DNA of 64,000 nucleotides from JACCVL01 sp963704295 (GCA_963704295.1 OY969884.1:1116001-1180000); one strand, 5' to 3'; numbered from the stretch's first letter, positions 22,216 through 31,114 are shown. The notes: a model not told the origin generated them from the letters alone. Program-made: numbers and translations.

Positions 22216-23102
22216 TCAGACCCGCTGGATCTGGGCGAAGCTGGCTCGACCGGCGTCTCCCGGCCGAAGATCTCGACGAGCGCCTTGACCCGCTGCGCGT
22301 CCACGTTCATCTCCGTGATGGTGGCATGCAGCGTGGCGAACGGGCCGTCGACGACCATGACCGAATCGCCGGTGGCGAAGTCGGCGAACTCGATCTTGGG
22401 CGCCTTCTTGGGCTGGTCCGGCGGGCCCTGCTCGCCGACCGCGGCCGCCTCGGCCTCGATCGCCGGCGCGAGCATCGCCTCGACCTCTTCCAGGCTGAGC
22501 GGCACCGGCTGATGGCTGTGCCCGACGAATCCGGTGACCGACGGGGTGTGCCGGACCGCCGCCCACGACTCGTCGGTGAGATCCATCCGGACCAGCACGT
22601 AGCCCGGCAGCACGGTGCGCTTGACCATCCGGCGCTGACCGTTCTTGATCTCCGCGACCTCCTCCACCGGCACCTGCACCTCGTGGATGAAGTCCTCCAT
22701 GTTCAGCGAGCCGATCCGGCTCTCGACGTTCGCCTTGACCCGGTTCTCCATCCCGGAGTACGTGTGCACGACGTACCAGTCGCCCGGCTGGGACCACAAC
22801 GTCTCGCGGAACTCCGCCAGCGGATCCGCGGGTGGCTCGTCGACCGCCACGTCAGCGGTCGCTGCGGCCTCCGCCTCCGCCGCCGCGTGCACGTCCTCGT
22901 CGGTCGTCTCGGTGGCGACCGCCTCGTCCTCGGCCGCCCGCTCGAGGTCGTCCGCGGCTGCGTCCAGCCCGGTCTGGACCTCGGTGAGGACCGCCTCACT
23001 CTCGGAGTCGTCGACGGACTGCTCGGCGGCGCGCTCGAGGAGCGGGTCGGGCTCGTGCGTCTCGGGGGACTGCTCGGACACCTGTGTCTCCGCCACCTTC
23101 AC
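22216..23102 (-). CDS. nusG: Transcription termination/antitermination factor NusG (one apparent frameshift)
   Basis: NusG binds RNA polymerase and couples it to Rho or the ribosome. The first 100 or so residues form an acidic Ala/Glu/Asp extension common in high-GC actinobacteria. The NGN domain starts WYVVHTYSGMENRVK and includes MVKRTVLPGYVLVRM; the KOW domain starts FATGDSVMVVDGPFATL. Near 22244 a missing base (GAGCCAGC for GAGCTCAGC) breaks the last 10 codons; restored, it ends TPVELSFAQIQRV. Without correction the frame runs into rplK as a false fusion. Start GTG 23102 or 23096; the choice is uncertain. Confidence 0.92.
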
Positions 23103-23136
23103 TCGTCTACCTGTCGGGTCTGGGTGCACTCCGCCG

Positions 23137-23370
23137 TCAGGCGAAGATTGCGAACATGGTCTTGCCGAAGCCGAAGTCCAGGCCGGAGACATAGGCCATC
23201 ATCACCAGCACGAACACCAGCACGACGAAGAAGTACGTCACCACCTGCTGCTGCGTCGGCCAGACGACCTTGCGCAGCTCGGCGACCACCTGTCGGACGA
23301 ACAGTCCGGGAGAGGTCCGACCGCGGTCGCGGCCCCTGCTCACCGGGGTCGTCGAGCGGGTGTCGCTCAC
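23137..23370 (-). CDS. secE: Preprotein translocase subunit SecE
   Basis: Small clamp subunit of the SecYEG channel. About 77 aa: a basic N-terminus, the conserved FVRQVVAELRKVVWPTQQQ amphipathic region, and one transmembrane helix (YFFVVLVFVLVMMAYVSGL). I prefer GTG 23370 because AGGTGG lies 5 bases before it; GTG 23379 would add three residues. It sits between tRNA-Trp and nusG, the standard actinobacterial order, and is probably co-transcribed with nusG, 34 bases downstream. Confidence 0.93.
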   Translation of the reverse strand: MSDTRSTTPVSRGRDRGRTSPGLFVRQVVAELRKVVWPTQQQVVTYFFVVLVFVLVMMAYVSGLDFGFGKTMFAIFA

Positions 23371-23435
23371 GGTGTCCACCTGCTTCGTTCGTCAGTCGGG
23401 TCACGGTCGTCGGCGGCCCGGGGCTCCGGGCCTCG

Positions 23436-23508
23436 CAGGGCACGAGGGACTCGAACCCCCAACCTTCGGTTTTGGAGACCGATGCTCTGCCAGTTGAGCT
23501 AGTGCCCT
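23436..23508 (-). tRNA. tRNA-Trp (anticodon CCA)
   Basis: A 73-base cloverleaf. The acceptor AGGGCAC (23508-23502) pairs with GTGCCCT, the D-arm contains AGCTCAACTGGCAGAGC, the anticodon loop is CTCCAAA with CCA, and the T-loop is TTCGAGT. The 3' CCA is not encoded. Its place directly before secE-nusG is conserved in actinobacteria. Confidence 0.97.
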
Positions 23509-23675
23509 GAGCGGCGGACCTCCCCCGCCCGGCGACCCGGCCGCGGGCATGCCGAACAAGGGTGTCGAATCCACCAAACACCGAAGTGTACGCGGAGCCT
23601 CCGCGCGGCGTCGAACCGCGTGCCCGGCCGACGGTGCTCGTGACCCGGCCGGCCCCGGGGTGCCACGATGGGCCG

Positions 23676-24940
23676 ATGGCCGAACCGACCACCACCCGCC
23701 CCGAGCCGACCTCCCCGCCGCGGCCCCCCGCCGTCTCCCGGGTCTCGGCGCGCATCGGCGGGATCGCCGAGTCGGCGACCCTCGCGGTCGACGCCAAGGC
23801 CAAGGCACTGAAAGCGGCCGGCCGGCCGGTGATCGGCTTCGGCGCCGGCGAGCCGGACTTCCCGACACCGACGCCGATCGTGGCCGCCGCGGTCGAGGCC
23901 TGCCGCGATCCAGCCAACCACCGCTACACCCCCGCGGGCGGACTGCCCGACCTGAAGCGGGCGATCGTGGACAAGACCGCGCGCGACTCCGGTCTCGCGC
24001 TCACTCCCGACCAGGTGCTGGTCACCAATGGCGGCAAGCAAGCGGTCTACGAGGCGTTCGCGACCCTGCTGGACCCGGGCGACGAGGTCGTGCTGCCGGC
24101 GCCGTACTGGACGACCTATCCCGAGTCGATCCGGCTGGCCGGGGGGGTTCCCGTCGAGGTGCTCGCCGACGAGACCCAGGACTACCTGGTGACGGTCGCT
24201 CAGCTCGAGGCTGCCCGGACGCCACGGACGAAGGTGCTGCTGTTCTGCTCGCCGTCCAACCCGACCGGCGCGGTGTACCCGCCGGACCAGGTGCGGGCGA
24301 TCGGCCGGTGGGCCGCGGACAACGACCTGTGGGTCCTCACCGACGAGATCTACGAGCACCTCGTCTACGACGGCGCCGAAGCGGTGTCGCTGCCAGTCGC
24401 CGTGCCCGAGCTCACCGACCGGTGCGTGGTCGTCAACGGGGTGGCGAAGACCTACGCGATGACCGGTTGGCGGGTCGGCTGGCTGGCCGGGCCGCCGGAC
24501 GTGGTCAAGGCCGCGACCAACCTGCAGTCGCACGCCACGTCCAACGTCTCCAACGTCGCCCAGCGGGCGGCGGTCGCCGCCCTGAGCGGGGGCTCGACGC
24601 GGTGAGCGAGATGCGGACCGCTTTCGACCGCCGACGACGGACGATCGTGCAGCTGCTGAGCGCGATCGACGGGGTGGTCTGCCCGACTCCGCGGGGCGCC
24701 TTCTACGCCTACCCCAGCGTCAAGGGGTTGCTCGGCCGGGAGTTCGGGGGCGGCACGCCGCAGACGTCGACCGCCCTCGCCGAGCTCGCCCTGGACGAGG
24801 CGGAGGTGGCGGTCGTCCCCGGTGAGGCGTTCGGGTCCCCGGGATACCTGCGGCTGTCCTATGCGCTCGGCGACGACGACCTGGTCGAAGGCGTCACCCG
24901 GCTGCAGCGACTGTTCGGAACCCGCCGGAGCTCCGGCTGA
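23676..24940 (+). CDS. Pyridoxal-phosphate aminotransferase, AspC type (one apparent frameshift)
   Basis: Class I/II aminotransferase most like aspartate aminotransferases of the AspC/AAT type. Start ATG 23676. Seen: GAGEPDFPTP near residue 55, RYTPAGGLPDLKRAI, SNPTGAVY, and the PLP lysine in VNGVAKTYAMTGWR. Near 24593-24597 one G seems missing from a G-run (GCGGGGGCTC); adding it joins AALSGG to LDAVSEMRTAFDRRR, and the C-terminal RLSYALGDDDL is complete. Restored length is about 421 aa. Aspartate is the likely donor, but prephenate or other keto acids cannot be excluded. Divergent from tRNA-Trp. Confidence 0.9.
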
Positions 24941-24965
24941 GCGGCCGGCCGCCGGCCCGGTCCGG

Positions 24966-26008
24966 GTGAGCGGGGAACCTGCGGGCCGGCCGCGACCGCT
25001 GCGCCGCCTGCCCAAGGCGCACCTGCACCTGCACTTCACCGGGTCGATGCGGCACGCGACGCTGGTGGAGCTCGCCGACCGCGACGGCGTCCGGCTGCCG
25101 GCGGCGCTGCGTGCGGACTGGCCGCCGCGTGCTGTCGGCCGCCGACGAGAAGGGCTGGTTCCGGTTCCAGCGGCTCTACGACGTCGCCCGGTCCGTGCTC
25201 CGCACGCCGGACGACGTGTACCGGCTGGTCCGGGAGGCGGCCGAGGACGACGTCTCCGACGGCTGTGGGTGGACCGAGATCCAGGTCGACCCGTCCGGCT
25301 ACGCCGCCCGCTTCGGGGGTCTCACCGCCTTCACCGAGCTGGTGCTGGACGCGGTCCGCGCCGCCCGGTCGGCGACCGGGCTGCCGCTGGCCGTCGTCAT
25401 CGCCGCCAACCGCACCCGACACCCGTTGGACGCCCGGACGCTCGCCAGGCTCGCCGCGCAGTACGCCGGGAGGGGGGTCGTCGGTTTCGGCCTGTCGAAC
25501 GACGAGCGTCGCGGCCGCACCGACGACTTCGCGCCCGCCTTCGCGATCGCTCGCCGGGCCGGGTTCGCCAGCCTGCCGCACGCGGGCGAGCTGCGCGGTG
25601 CGGACAGCGTCGCCGGCAGCCTCGCCACGCTGCGGCCGCATCGGCTGGGTCACGGCGTCCGCAGCGTTGAGGACCCGGACGTGCTCCGCCGAGTGGTCGA
25701 CGCCGGCGTGACGCTGGAGGTGTGTCCGGTGTCCAACGTCGCGCTCGGCGTGTACGACACCATCGAGGAGGTGCCGCTGCCGGACCTGCTGGCGGGCGGT
25801 GTACCTGTCGCCCTCGGCGCCGACGACCCGCTGCTGTTCGGGTCCCGGCTGGCCGGGCAGTACGCGGTGGTCCGTGCCGCCGCACCGGCTCGACGACCGC
25901 ACCCTCGCCACGCTCGCCCGGATGTCGGTGACCGGCTCGCTGGCACCGGACGAGGTGCGTCGCGAGCTGCTCGCCGGCATCGACGACTGGCTCGCCTGCG
26001 CGGCTTAG
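24966..26008 (+). CDS. Adenosine deaminase family protein (two apparent frameshifts)
   Basis: Zinc-dependent purine nucleoside deaminase of the ADA/AMP-deaminase superfamily; converts adenosine or a relative to the inosine form. GTG 24966 starts 25 bases after the aminotransferase stop. The metal and active-site motifs are present: HLHLHFTGS (about 18-26), SLPHAGE, LGHGVR and GADDPLLF. The frame changes near 25115-25130 (before LSAADEKGWFRFQ) and near 25885-25895 (before HRLDDRTLATLAR). Both sides match the family without loss. Its stop overlaps the convergent murB stop by four bases. Confidence 0.88.
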
Positions 26009-27050
26009 AGCGTGCAGTTCACGAGCACCGGCTCGTTGACGAGCAGGATGCCGGACCGGGCCCGGACGCCGTCCCGCACCTCGCGGGCCAGCTCGAGCAG
26101 CTCGGCGCTGGTGGCGCCACCGCGGTTGGTCAGGGCCAGCGGATGCTTGGTCGAGATGCGCGCCCGGCCGGTGCCGTAGCCGCGACCGAAGCCGGCCTGT
26201 TCGATCAACCAGGCGGCGCTCGTCTTCACCCTGCCGTCCGGCTGCGGCCAGCGCGGCGCCGACGCCGGCAGCGTCGCCGCCTCGTCGGGGGTAAGCAGCG
26301 GGTTGGTGAAGAACGACCCGGCACTCCAGGTGTCGTGGTCGGCCGGGTCGAGCACCATGCCCTTGCGCCGCCCGAAGCGCGAGCACCGCCTCGCGGACCT
26401 CGGCGAGCGGCCGCCGGCCACCGGGCTCGGTCCCGAGCCGGCGCGCCAGCTCGGGGTAGGCGATCGGGGTGGACAGGTCACCGAGCCGCAGCTGGAAGCA
26501 GACCTCGAGCACCAGCCACCGGCCGGGCTCGGTCTTGAACCTGCTGGTGCGGTAGCCGAAGCCGCAGTCCGCCGCGGCGAAGGTCTGCATCCGCCGCCGG
26601 ACCCGGTCCCAGGTGCGCACCCAGGCGACGGTGTCCGACACTTCCTGCCCGTAGGCGCCGACGTTCTGGACGGGTGTCGCCCCCACGGAGCCGGGGATGC
26701 CGGCCAGCGTCTCGATCCCCACCCAGCCGGCGTCGACCGCACGGGCGACGAGGCGATCCCAGTCCTCCCCCGCGGCGACCCGCACGATCGCCCCGCCGCA
26801 GGTGTCGGACTCCACGTGCACGCCCCGGCTGCGCACCAGCACCAACCGGCCGGGCAGCGGGTCGTCGGCCACCACGAGATTGCTGCCACCGGCCACGACC
26901 AGGGCCGGCGACCCGGCGGCGTCGGCGTCGGCGACGGCCGCGACCAGGCTCCGTGCTCGTCGGTCGCGACGACGACGTCGTGCGCGGGACCACCGAGTCG
27001 CAGCGTGGTCAGGTCGGCCAGCCGGGCCGCACCGGCGTCGGCTCAGCCAT
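26005..27050 (-). CDS. murB: UDP-N-acetylenolpyruvoylglucosamine reductase (three apparent frameshifts)
   Basis: MurB reduces UDP-GlcNAc-enolpyruvate to UDP-MurNAc in peptidoglycan synthesis, using FAD and NADPH. ATG 27050 overlaps the hadB stop by 8 bases. Seen: LTTLRLGGPA, FAD-binding VAGGSNLVVADD, IPGSVGATPVQNVGAYGQE, GYRTSRFK, the catalytic Ser in SAGSFFTNPLL, and the C-terminal Glu in LVNEPVLV. The frame shifts near 27021, near 26957 and near 26370. The first two fit single lost bases, and the third fits one extra G (CGGGCGG for CGGCGG). All catalytic elements survive, so the gene is probably intact in the organism. Confidence 0.88.
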
Positions 27051-27489
27051 CGCGGCGGGCGCACGGGTCGGACGGCACCGACGAGACCCGGATCACCGCG
27101 CGGGCCTGGCCGAGCACGGCGGTCTCACCGCAGCTGACGGTGAGCGCGACCCGCACCAGGTCGCCGTCGCGCGCGCCGACGACTCCGCGCACCTCGATGT
27201 CCACCCCGTCGTCGTCGTCGGGCACCACCACCGGGCGGGTGAACCGGACGCCGTACTCGACCACCCGGGCGGGGTCGTCCGCCCAGGAGACCAGCGCCCG
27301 GCCACCGAGGGCCATCGTGTACATCCCGTGCGCCACGACGCCGGGCAGCCCGACCGCGGTGGCGACCCGGTCCGACCAGTGGATCGGGTTCTGGTCGCCG
27401 CTGGCGCCCGCGTAGGCGACCAGGTCGGCGCGGGTCACGCGATAGCGCCGTGCCGGAAGCTCGGCCCCGTCGGTCCAGACGTCGCTCAC
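27043..27489 (-). CDS. MaoC-like hydratase, HadB type
   Basis: Hot-dog-fold (R)-hydratase, 148 aa. The hydratase-2 motif is complete: YAGASGDQNPIHWSDRVA (about residues 27-44), with the catalytic Asp and His, then GVVAHGMYTM. GTG 27489 overlaps the upstream hadA-like stop by four bases. HadA-HadB heterodimers dehydrate 3-hydroxyacyl-ACP in the FAS-II pathway of mycobacteria, and rpmG-hadA-hadB stands in the same order there. Without mycolic-acid context, a role in general fatty-acid or other acyl-CoA metabolism is equally possible. Confidence 0.85.
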   Translation of the reverse strand: MSDVWTDGAELPARRYRVTRADLVAYAGASGDQNPIHWSDRVATAVGLPGVVAHGMYTMALGGRALVSWADDPARVVEYGVRFTRPVVVPDDDDGVDIEVRGVVGARDGDLVRVALTVSCGETAVLGQARAVIRVSSVPSDPCARRDG

Positions 27490-27950
27490 GCCGGCTCCTG
27501 GTCGGACGTCGGGGCCCGGTGCGCGAGCGTGGCGTAGGCCGTGCACACGTGCTCCCCCGCGACGGTCGTCACCTCGCTGCGGGTGGCGACCAGGTCGGTG
27601 CCGGCGGCGGTGCGCACCGACTCCACCGTCAGCGTCGCAGTCAGCTCGTCGCCGGCGTAGACCGGCCGGCCGGCGACGAAGCGCTGCGCCGAGTGCACGA
27701 CGTCGCGCAGCCGGACGCCGACGGCGGGGTCGGAGAGCAGGGCGCCGATCGCCTCGAAGGCGACGACGATGGCGAACGTCGGCGGGGCCGGCAGATCCCG
27801 GTGCCCCCGCTGCCGGGCGACCTCCAGGTCGTGGTGGACGGGGTCGTCCTCACCGATGGCGGCGGCGAAGCGGGAGACCTCCGCCCGGCTGACGTCGTGC
27901 GGACGGGTCGGCGCGAAGGTGCGACCGGCGAGCGTCGAGACGACGGGCAC
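27486..27950 (-). CDS. MaoC-like dehydratase N-terminal-type protein, HadA type
   Basis: A 154-aa hot-dog protein with the FAS1-like dehydratase region: FAAAIGEDDPVHHDLEVA and LPAPPTFAIV are typical of HadA subunits. The hydratase motif is degenerate (EDDPVH instead of GDxNPIH), so it likely acts as the substrate-binding partner of the catalytic HadB-like protein encoded immediately downstream. GTG 27950 is the only suitable start, 17 bases after rpmG; the ribosome-binding site is weak. Confidence 0.83.
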   Translation of the reverse strand: MPVVSTLAGRTFAPTRPHDVSRAEVSRFAAAIGEDDPVHHDLEVARQRGHRDLPAPPTFAIVVAFEAIGALLSDPAVGVRLRDVVHSAQRFVAGRPVYAGDELTATLTVESVRTAAGTDLVATRSEVTTVAGEHVCTAYATLAHRAPTSDQEPA

Positions 27951-27967
27951 GAGGTGCAGCCCCGGGG

Positions 27968-28135
27968 TCAGCGGGTCTCGCGGTGCGCGGTGTGCTTCTT
28001 GCACCGCGGGCAGTACTTGGCCAGCTCGAGGCGGTCCGGGTCGTTGCGCCGGTTCTTCTTGGTGATGTAGTTGCGCTCCTTGCACTCGGTGCAGGCCATC
28101 GTGATCTTCGGGCGGACGTCGGTGCTCTTGGCCAC
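27968..28135 (-). CDS. rpmG: 50S ribosomal protein L33 (zinc-type)
   Basis: A 55-aa protein: DVRPKITMACTECKERNYITK, split here by position, carries the first CxxC (Cys15 and Cys18), and YCPRCKKHTAH the second, so this is the zinc-binding C+ form. GTG 28135 follows AAGGCAG. It heads the rpmG-hadA-hadB-murB gene string and lies just after tRNA-Met, with which it may be co-transcribed. Confidence 0.95.
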   Translation of the reverse strand: MAKSTDVRPKITMACTECKERNYITKKNRRNDPDRLELAKYCPRCKKHTAHRETR

Positions 28136-28181
28136 GGTGCTGCCTTCTTCGTGCGGAGGGAACGTGCCGGTCGGACGTGCG

Positions 28182-28255
28182 TAGCGGGGGCGGGACTCGA
28201 ACCCGCGACACCACGATTATGAGCCGTGTGCTCTGACCACCTGAGCTACCCCGCC
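28182..28255 (-). tRNA. tRNA-Met (anticodon CAT, elongator type)
   Basis: A 74-base cloverleaf. The acceptor GGCGGGG pairs with CCCCGCT (first pair G-U), the D-arm contains AGCTCAGGTGGTCAGAGC, the anticodon loop is CTCATAA, the T-arm is GCGGG/CCCGC and the discriminator is A. The paired 1:72 position and the lack of three G-C pairs below the anticodon argue against initiator tRNA. Confidence 0.93.
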
Positions 28256-28327
28256 ACCGGGCGCGAACCTCCGGGACGGACACCGCGACGTCGACCACGG
28301 CGCTCACCTCGGGTGGACAGCACCCAG

Positions 28328-28400
28328 AGCCCCAATACGGAATCGAACCGTAGACCTTCTCCTTACCATGGAGACGCTCTGCCGACTGAGCTATTGGGGC
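28328..28400 (-). tRNA. tRNA-Thr (anticodon GGT)
   Basis: A 73-base cloverleaf. The acceptor GCCCCAA pairs with TTGGGGC, the anticodon stem TCTCC/GGAGA encloses loop ATGGTAA with anticodon GGT, and the T-loop is TTCGATT. It is second in a Tyr-Thr-Met tRNA run on the minus strand, 72 bases before tRNA-Met. Confidence 0.95.
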
Positions 28401-28475
28401 AAGCGACCTCAGAGGATACACAGCGCCGCGACGCCGATGAAATCCCGCGGCCGGCACCGCAGGCCCCGGAGACGA

Positions 28476-28503
28476 CGAAGGGCCCGCGGCGTCGGGCCCT
28501 TCG
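28476..28503 (-). terminator. Hairpin after tRNA-Tyr
   Basis: A perfect 10-bp stem, CGAAGGGCCC with GGGCCCTTCG, encloses an 8-base loop and begins three bases after the tRNA-Tyr 3' end. Consistent with an intrinsic terminator or processing signal separating tRNA-Tyr from tRNA-Thr. Confidence 0.65.
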
Positions 28504-28505
28504 GG

Positions 28506-28587
28506 TGGCAGGTGCAGGATTCGAACCTGCGAAGGCTGTGCCGGCTGATTTACAGTCAGCTCCCTTTGGCCGCTCGGGCAACCTGCC
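28506..28587 (-). tRNA. tRNA-Tyr (anticodon GTA)
   Basis: An 82-base type II tRNA with a long variable arm (CCGGCACAGCCTTC region). The acceptor GGCAGGT pairs with ACCTGCC, the anticodon loop is CTGTAAA with GTA, the T-arm is GCAGG/CCTGC and the discriminator is A. The long variable arm and GTA anticodon identify bacterial tRNA-Tyr. Confidence 0.96.
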
Positions 28588-28612
28588 GGGTGCCGGAGGA
28601 TCGGCGGGGAGC

Positions 28613-28618
28613 ACAATA
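28613..28618 (-). promoter_or_regulatory. Putative -10 box for tRNA-Tyr
   Basis: The minus strand reads TATTGT, 26 bases upstream of the tRNA. This fits a TANNNT -10 element and predicts a leader of about 20 bases. No good -35 box is visible at the usual distance. Confidence 0.3.
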
Positions 28619-28672
28619 GCGCAGCCGTGAGGTCGCTCCGTCGCCGCGGGGCGCTACCTGAGGGAGGACAGC

Positions 28673-29167
28673 GTGGCCGCTGAAGCCAGCTTCGACATCG
28701 TGAGCAAGGTCGACCGCCAGGAGGTCGACAACGCGCTGAACCAGACCCAGCGTGAGATCGCCCAGCGCTTCGACTTCAAGAACACCGGCGCGTCGATCGA
28801 GTGGCAGGGCGAGCTCGCGGTCGAGATCGCCGCCAACGCCGAGGACCGTGCCCTGGCGGTGCTCGACGTCTTCAAGCAGAAGCTCATCAAACGGGGCATC
28901 TCGCTCAAGACGCTCGACGAGGGCGACCCCCGGCAGTCCGGTCGGGAGGTCAAGGTGGCGGTGTCGCTGAACCAGGGCATCAGCCAGGAGCAGGCCAAGA
29001 AGATCGGCAAGCTGATCCGCGACGAGGGTCCCAAGGGCGTCAAGGTGCAGGTGCAGGGTGACGAGTTGCGGGTCTCGGGCAAGAAGCGCGACGACCTGCA
29101 GGAGGTCATCGCGCTGGTCAAGGCGCAGGACTACGACTTCGCGGTGCAGTTCACCAACTACCGCTGA
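28673..29167 (+). CDS. YajQ family nucleotide-binding protein
   Basis: A 164-aa YajQ/DUF520 protein. Diagnostic blocks: SFDIVSKVDRQEVDNALNQ (residues 6-24), the RFDFKNTGASIEW segment, VSLNQGISQEQAKKIGKLIR, and the C-terminal DYDFAVQFTNYR. GTG 28673 has a strong GAGGGAGGA just upstream. YajQ proteins bind nucleotides, and in Xanthomonas a member is a cyclic-di-GMP receptor; here the role is unknown. A GGDEF protein near 63 kb makes c-di-GMP signalling at least plausible. Convergent with the SDR gene. Confidence 0.93.
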   Translation: MAAEASFDIVSKVDRQEVDNALNQTQREIAQRFDFKNTGASIEWQGELAVEIAANAEDRALAVLDVFKQKLIKRGISLKTLDEGDPRQSGREVKVAVSLNQGISQEQAKKIGKLIRDEGPKGVKVQVQGDELRVSGKKRDDLQEVIALVKAQDYDFAVQFTNYR

Positions 29168-29180
29168 ATCGCTGCATCCG

Positions 29181-30113
29181 TCAGCGGAACAGCTCGACGC
29201 CCTGTCCGCTCTGCTCCTCGATTCCGTGGGCGTCGATGTAGCCCCAGCAGTCGGGGCGGGAGCCGTCGTTGTCGGTGACGTCGTAGGTATCGGCCAGCTG
29301 CCGGGAGGTGAGGACGCGGCCGGCGAACCTCGAGGCGTGCTCGTCGCCGACCAGAGCCGCGATGCCTCGCGCGACGTAGGTGGGTGATTCCGAGATTGCG
29401 AACCCTGGGGTGTCTCTGCAGGCCTCGCGCCAGTTGTCCTCGCTCACGCCGAACCCCTCGAGCATGTTCTCCGAGCGCAGCCAGCCCGGGGTGACGCCGA
29501 GCGCGGTGACGGTGTGGTCCTTCAGTTCTGCGGTCAGGCTCGCGACGATCCGGTCCACACTTGCCTTGACCAGGTCGTAGTAGAACCCGACCCCGTGGCG
29601 GTAGCGGGCATTGAACTCCGAGGTCCCGTCGGTCATCTCCACCAACAATCCGAGTCCACCGCTGCGAAGCATCAATGGGAGCGCGGTCGCTGCGGTCACG
29701 AGGTGGGTGTCAACGCCCATCCGCAGCATCCGCAACCCGCCGGACAGATCGTGCTCCCACAGTGGCCTGTCGAACTGTGCGTAGCAGTCACCGCCGAAGA
29801 TGTCGTTGATCAGCACGTCCAACCTGCCGTGGTCGGCCTCGATGCGTTCCACCAGATCGACGACCGCCCGCTGATCCTCATGGTCGATGACGAGCGCGGC
29901 ACCCTCACCGCCGGTCCCGGTGATCAGGTCACCGGTCTCCTCAATCGTCTCCGGCCGGTCGATCTCGGACCGCCCCTCCGTGCGACTGCTGCGTCCGGTT
30001 GCGTACACGTAGGCGCCTGACCGTGCGAGCTCGACGGCGATCGCGCGACCGGCGCCACGGGTGGCGCCCGCGACCAGGGCCACCTTCCCGGCAAGTGGGG
30101 TGCCATCAGTCAT
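29181..30113 (-). CDS. Short-chain dehydrogenase/reductase
   Basis: NAD(P)-dependent oxidoreductase of 310 aa. The cofactor motif is GATRGAGRAIA (about residues 15-25), LDVLINDIFGG corresponds to the NNAG segment, and YDLVK gives the YxxxK catalytic pair. The usual catalytic Ser before it is replaced or displaced (LVEMTDGTSEF). Length and the long C-terminus (SRPDCWGYIDAHGIEE) resemble atypical SDRs. ATG 30113 overlaps the TetR stop by 8 bases, so it is probably controlled by that regulator. Substrate unknown. Confidence 0.85.
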   Translation of the reverse strand: MTDGTPLAGKVALVAGATRGAGRAIAVELARSGAYVYATGRSSRTEGRSEIDRPETIEETGDLITGTGGEGAALVIDHEDQRAVVDLVERIEADHGRLDVLINDIFGGDCYAQFDRPLWEHDLSGGLRMLRMGVDTHLVTAATALPLMLRSGGLGLLVEMTDGTSEFNARYRHGVGFYYDLVKASVDRIVASLTAELKDHTVTALGVTPGWLRSENMLEGFGVSEDNWREACRDTPGFAISESPTYVARGIAALVGDEHASRFAGRVLTSRQLADTYDVTDNDGSRPDCWGYIDAHGIEEQSGQGVELFR

Positions 30114-30712
30114 GGGGCTCGTCCCTTCGCGTGATCCAACCCGACAACAGCGCGTCAAGGTCTGCTGTGAGTCGGCCGATCAGAGACCCCTCGGGGTGCA
30201 CCGACCAAGCCAGGCAGCCGCCCTCCATCGCGGTCATCACGATCCGAGCCAACTGGGGCGGCGGGGGGGCGCCGGCCAGCTCACCGTCAGCCACTGCCGA
30301 AACCGCGTGACACTCCAGGTGCCGGCGTACGTGCCCCCATCCGACGTGCAGCCAGCCGCGCATCTCGTCGTTCTGGAGATCGATGGCCAACGCCGCGAGT
30401 TGTTTGGAAGCAGTCAGCGGGTTGTCGAGGTCGTGGTAGTTGAACAAGGCCGCGACGCGCAGCCGTTGCAAGGGCGAGTCCACGCCTCGTGTCGCCTCCG
30501 CGAGCCCTTGATCGAGCGAAGCAACCCAGCGCTGGGAGAGCCGCAGGAAGAGCCGTTCCTTCGAGCCGAACCGCTTGATGAACGTCGCCGGCGACACCCC
30601 GGCGGAGTCTGCCGCCTTGGCCAGGGTGAAGCCTGAGGGACCGAGCGTCATCGAAGACCCGATCGGCGGCGTCCAACAGGGCATCATCAGGGGTGCCGAT
30701 CGGCCGCGCCAC
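30106..30712 (-). CDS. TetR-family transcriptional regulator (one apparent frameshift)
   Basis: A DNA-binding repressor of about 202 aa. GTG 30712 gives ARPIGTPDDALLDAADRVF; near 30650 the frame shifts to LGPSGFTLAKAADSAGVSP, then ATFIKRFGSKERLFL. Together these form a standard TetR helix-turn-helix: FTLAKAADSAGVSPATFIKR with the following KERLF. The C-terminal ligand domain is unassigned. It sits between a small unknown gene and the SDR it overlaps, suggesting self-regulation and control of the SDR by a small molecule. Confidence 0.82.
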
Positions 30713-30725
30713 CGTGAACCGCCCG

Positions 30726-30929
30726 CTATCCCTGCCACGCTTCCTCGCGGCCCTCGCCGTAGTCGACGAACGCCTGTCGCAGGCCGCCGAGAACCTCTGC
30801 TCCAGTCTCCAGGACCGCCCTCGACTGCGGTTCCTGGACCCGGCCGACGGACGCGCGCATGTCATCGCGCAGGCTCGCGAGCTGTGCCGCCGTCGCCTCC
30901 GCCTGCCCGGTGTCGTGCGCAGTCGTCAT
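30726..30929 (-). CDS. Small unknown protein upstream of tetR
   Basis: A 67-aa hydrophilic protein. ATG 30929 has an excellent GAGGAGGCAGAG ribosome-binding site directly before it. It is rich in Ala, Glu, Arg and Gln (ATAAQLASLRDDMRASVGRV) and probably helical, with no Cys, signal peptide or membrane segment. No family recognised. It is the first gene of the run with tetR and the SDR, 13 bases before tetR. Coding is supported by the ribosome-binding site, a promoter 40 bases upstream and position, not by similarity. Confidence 0.6.
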   Translation of the reverse strand: MTTAHDTGQAEATAAQLASLRDDMRASVGRVQEPQSRAVLETGAEVLGGLRQAFVDYGEGREEAWQG

Positions 30930-30964
30930 CTCTGCCTCCTCGTGCCCGGAGTCAGTCTCGGAGT

Positions 30965-30997
30965 AGTTAGTAAACTGCGGTTCGGTGATGAAGTCAA
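30965..30997 (-). promoter_or_regulatory. Promoter with overlapping TetR-type operator
   Basis: Minus-strand TTGACT (30997-30992) and TTTACT (30974-30969) are separated by 17 bases, a strong sigma-A-like promoter. AGTTTACTAACT (30976-30965), an inverted repeat with AGTT/AACT arms, covers the -10 box. A repressor bound there would block transcription, as expected for autoregulation by the neighbouring TetR. Transcription would start about 33 bases before the small gene. Confidence 0.5.
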
Positions 30998-31114
30998 CCG
31001 GCGTTCCGCCTTCATCACGAGCACATCTGCTCTCCGCTGCCGAACCCGCCATCCCCACGTGGGATGCACCGCGGGTGCGATCAGTAGGACCGGCTCTCAC
31101 CGCTCTCGGCGGCG

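Noticed and set aside
21771..23192. A single open frame that would fuse NusG to ribosomal protein L11
   Set aside because: Both proteins have their own start and ribosome-binding context. The fusion disappears when one missing base in each gene is restored.
23436..28587. tRNA genes as possible integration sites
   Set aside because: No integrase, no direct repeat of a tRNA 3' end and no change in gene content were seen nearby.
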